This document shows, one piece after another, positions 6,114-6,185 of a DNA stretch of 6,185 nucleotides (positions are counted from its first letter, which is position 1; each line of letters starts with the position of its first letter). The position numbers and the translations under genes are program-made. Below the pieces are notes generated by a model. It saw nothing but the letters and a program-made list of their open reading frames with translations, did not search any database and was not told the DNA's origin. Origin of the DNA: Lachnospiraceae bacterium (GTDB lineage Bacteria > Bacillota_A > Clostridia > Lachnospirales > Lachnospiraceae); assembly GCA_017435025.1 (NCBI GenBank), contig JAFSFU010000011.1:1-6185 (forward strand), written 5' to 3'.

Positions 6114-6185
6114 ATGAGCGTGACGAAAGGCTGCATTCTGTGGGGGGATGCAGCCTTTCAACCGTTTAGGGATAAATTTAACTGA
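6114..6185 (+). CDS. Possible 23-residue leader peptide (uncertain)
   Basis: An ATG at 6114 opens 23 codons, MSVTKGCILWGDAAFQPFRD then KFN, ending in TGA at the last base of the window. GAGG at 6107-6110 is only 3 bases from this ATG but 9 bases from an in-frame GTG at 6120. Most of the ORF lies inside the perfect stem-loop at 6125-6159, so the base-pairing probably matters more than the peptide. No run of one amino acid suggests classical attenuation. It may be chance. Confidence 0.15.
   Translation: MSVTKGCILWGDAAFQPFRDKFN
6125..6159 (+). other. Leader stem-loop 2, perfect 12-bp stem with G-rich loop
   Basis: GAAAGGCTGCAT (6125-6136) pairs perfectly with ATGCAGCCTTTC (6148-6159) around the loop TCTGTGGGGGG. 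It has the strength of a terminator stem, but the bases after it (AACCGTTTAGGG) form no T-run on the plus strand and none follows on the minus strand, so termination would be poor. It may be a regulatory or stabilising element of the transcript from the promoter at 6027-6055. Confidence 0.6.

Noticed and set aside
6125..6159. Stem-loop 2 as an intrinsic terminator
   Set aside because: No T-run follows on either strand, so it is reported only as a stem-loop.

Overview
The window looks like a chromosomal segment of a spore-forming, low-to-mid-GC Firmicute. A gut clostridium of the Lachnospiraceae type is the best guess. This rests on the GerA-family spore germination protein, the AAAGGA(G) ribosome binding sites, the TTGACR/TATAAT-type promoters and the general protein style. 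No rRNA, tRNA, CRISPR array, insertion sequence or phage gene is visible, and nothing suggests recent transfer.

Layout, left to right. (1) Positions 1-1412, plus strand: a MATE-family multidrug/cation antiporter whose first few codons lie outside the window. (2) Positions 1391-2284, minus strand: an AraC-family regulator with an N-terminal cupin sensor domain; its 3' end overlaps the MATE 3' end by 22 bp. (3) Positions 2285-2393: a 109-bp divergent promoter region with a -10 on each strand and an inverted repeat over the plus-strand one. (4) Positions 2394-3560, plus strand: an MFS transporter, probably the regulator's target. (5) Positions 3561-3655: a hairpin and a terminator usable from both sides, shared by the MFS gene and the gene converging on it. 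(6) Positions 3656-4417, minus strand: a creatininase-family (COG1402-type) metalloamidohydrolase. (7) Positions 4511-5935, minus strand: a GerA-family protein most like SpoVAF, with no partner subunits in view. (8) Positions 5936-6185: a gene-poor stretch with a good plus-strand sigma-A promoter, two strong stem-loops and a 23-codon ORF ending at the window edge. This is best read as the 5' leader of a gene beyond the window, or as a small RNA.

How the genes may work together: the AraC-type regulator and the divergent MFS transporter form a plausible sense-and-transport pair for an unknown, possibly sugar-like, ligand. The germination protein and the creatininase-like enzyme lie in the same direction, 93 bp apart, with no clear terminator between them, so they may be partly co-transcribed; a functional link is not established. 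The MATE gene looks independent.

The least explained part is the right end (about 6021-6185). I matched it to no riboswitch or small-RNA class I know. I see no clear evidence of a wholly new multi-gene system; the other genes belong to known families with unknown substrates.
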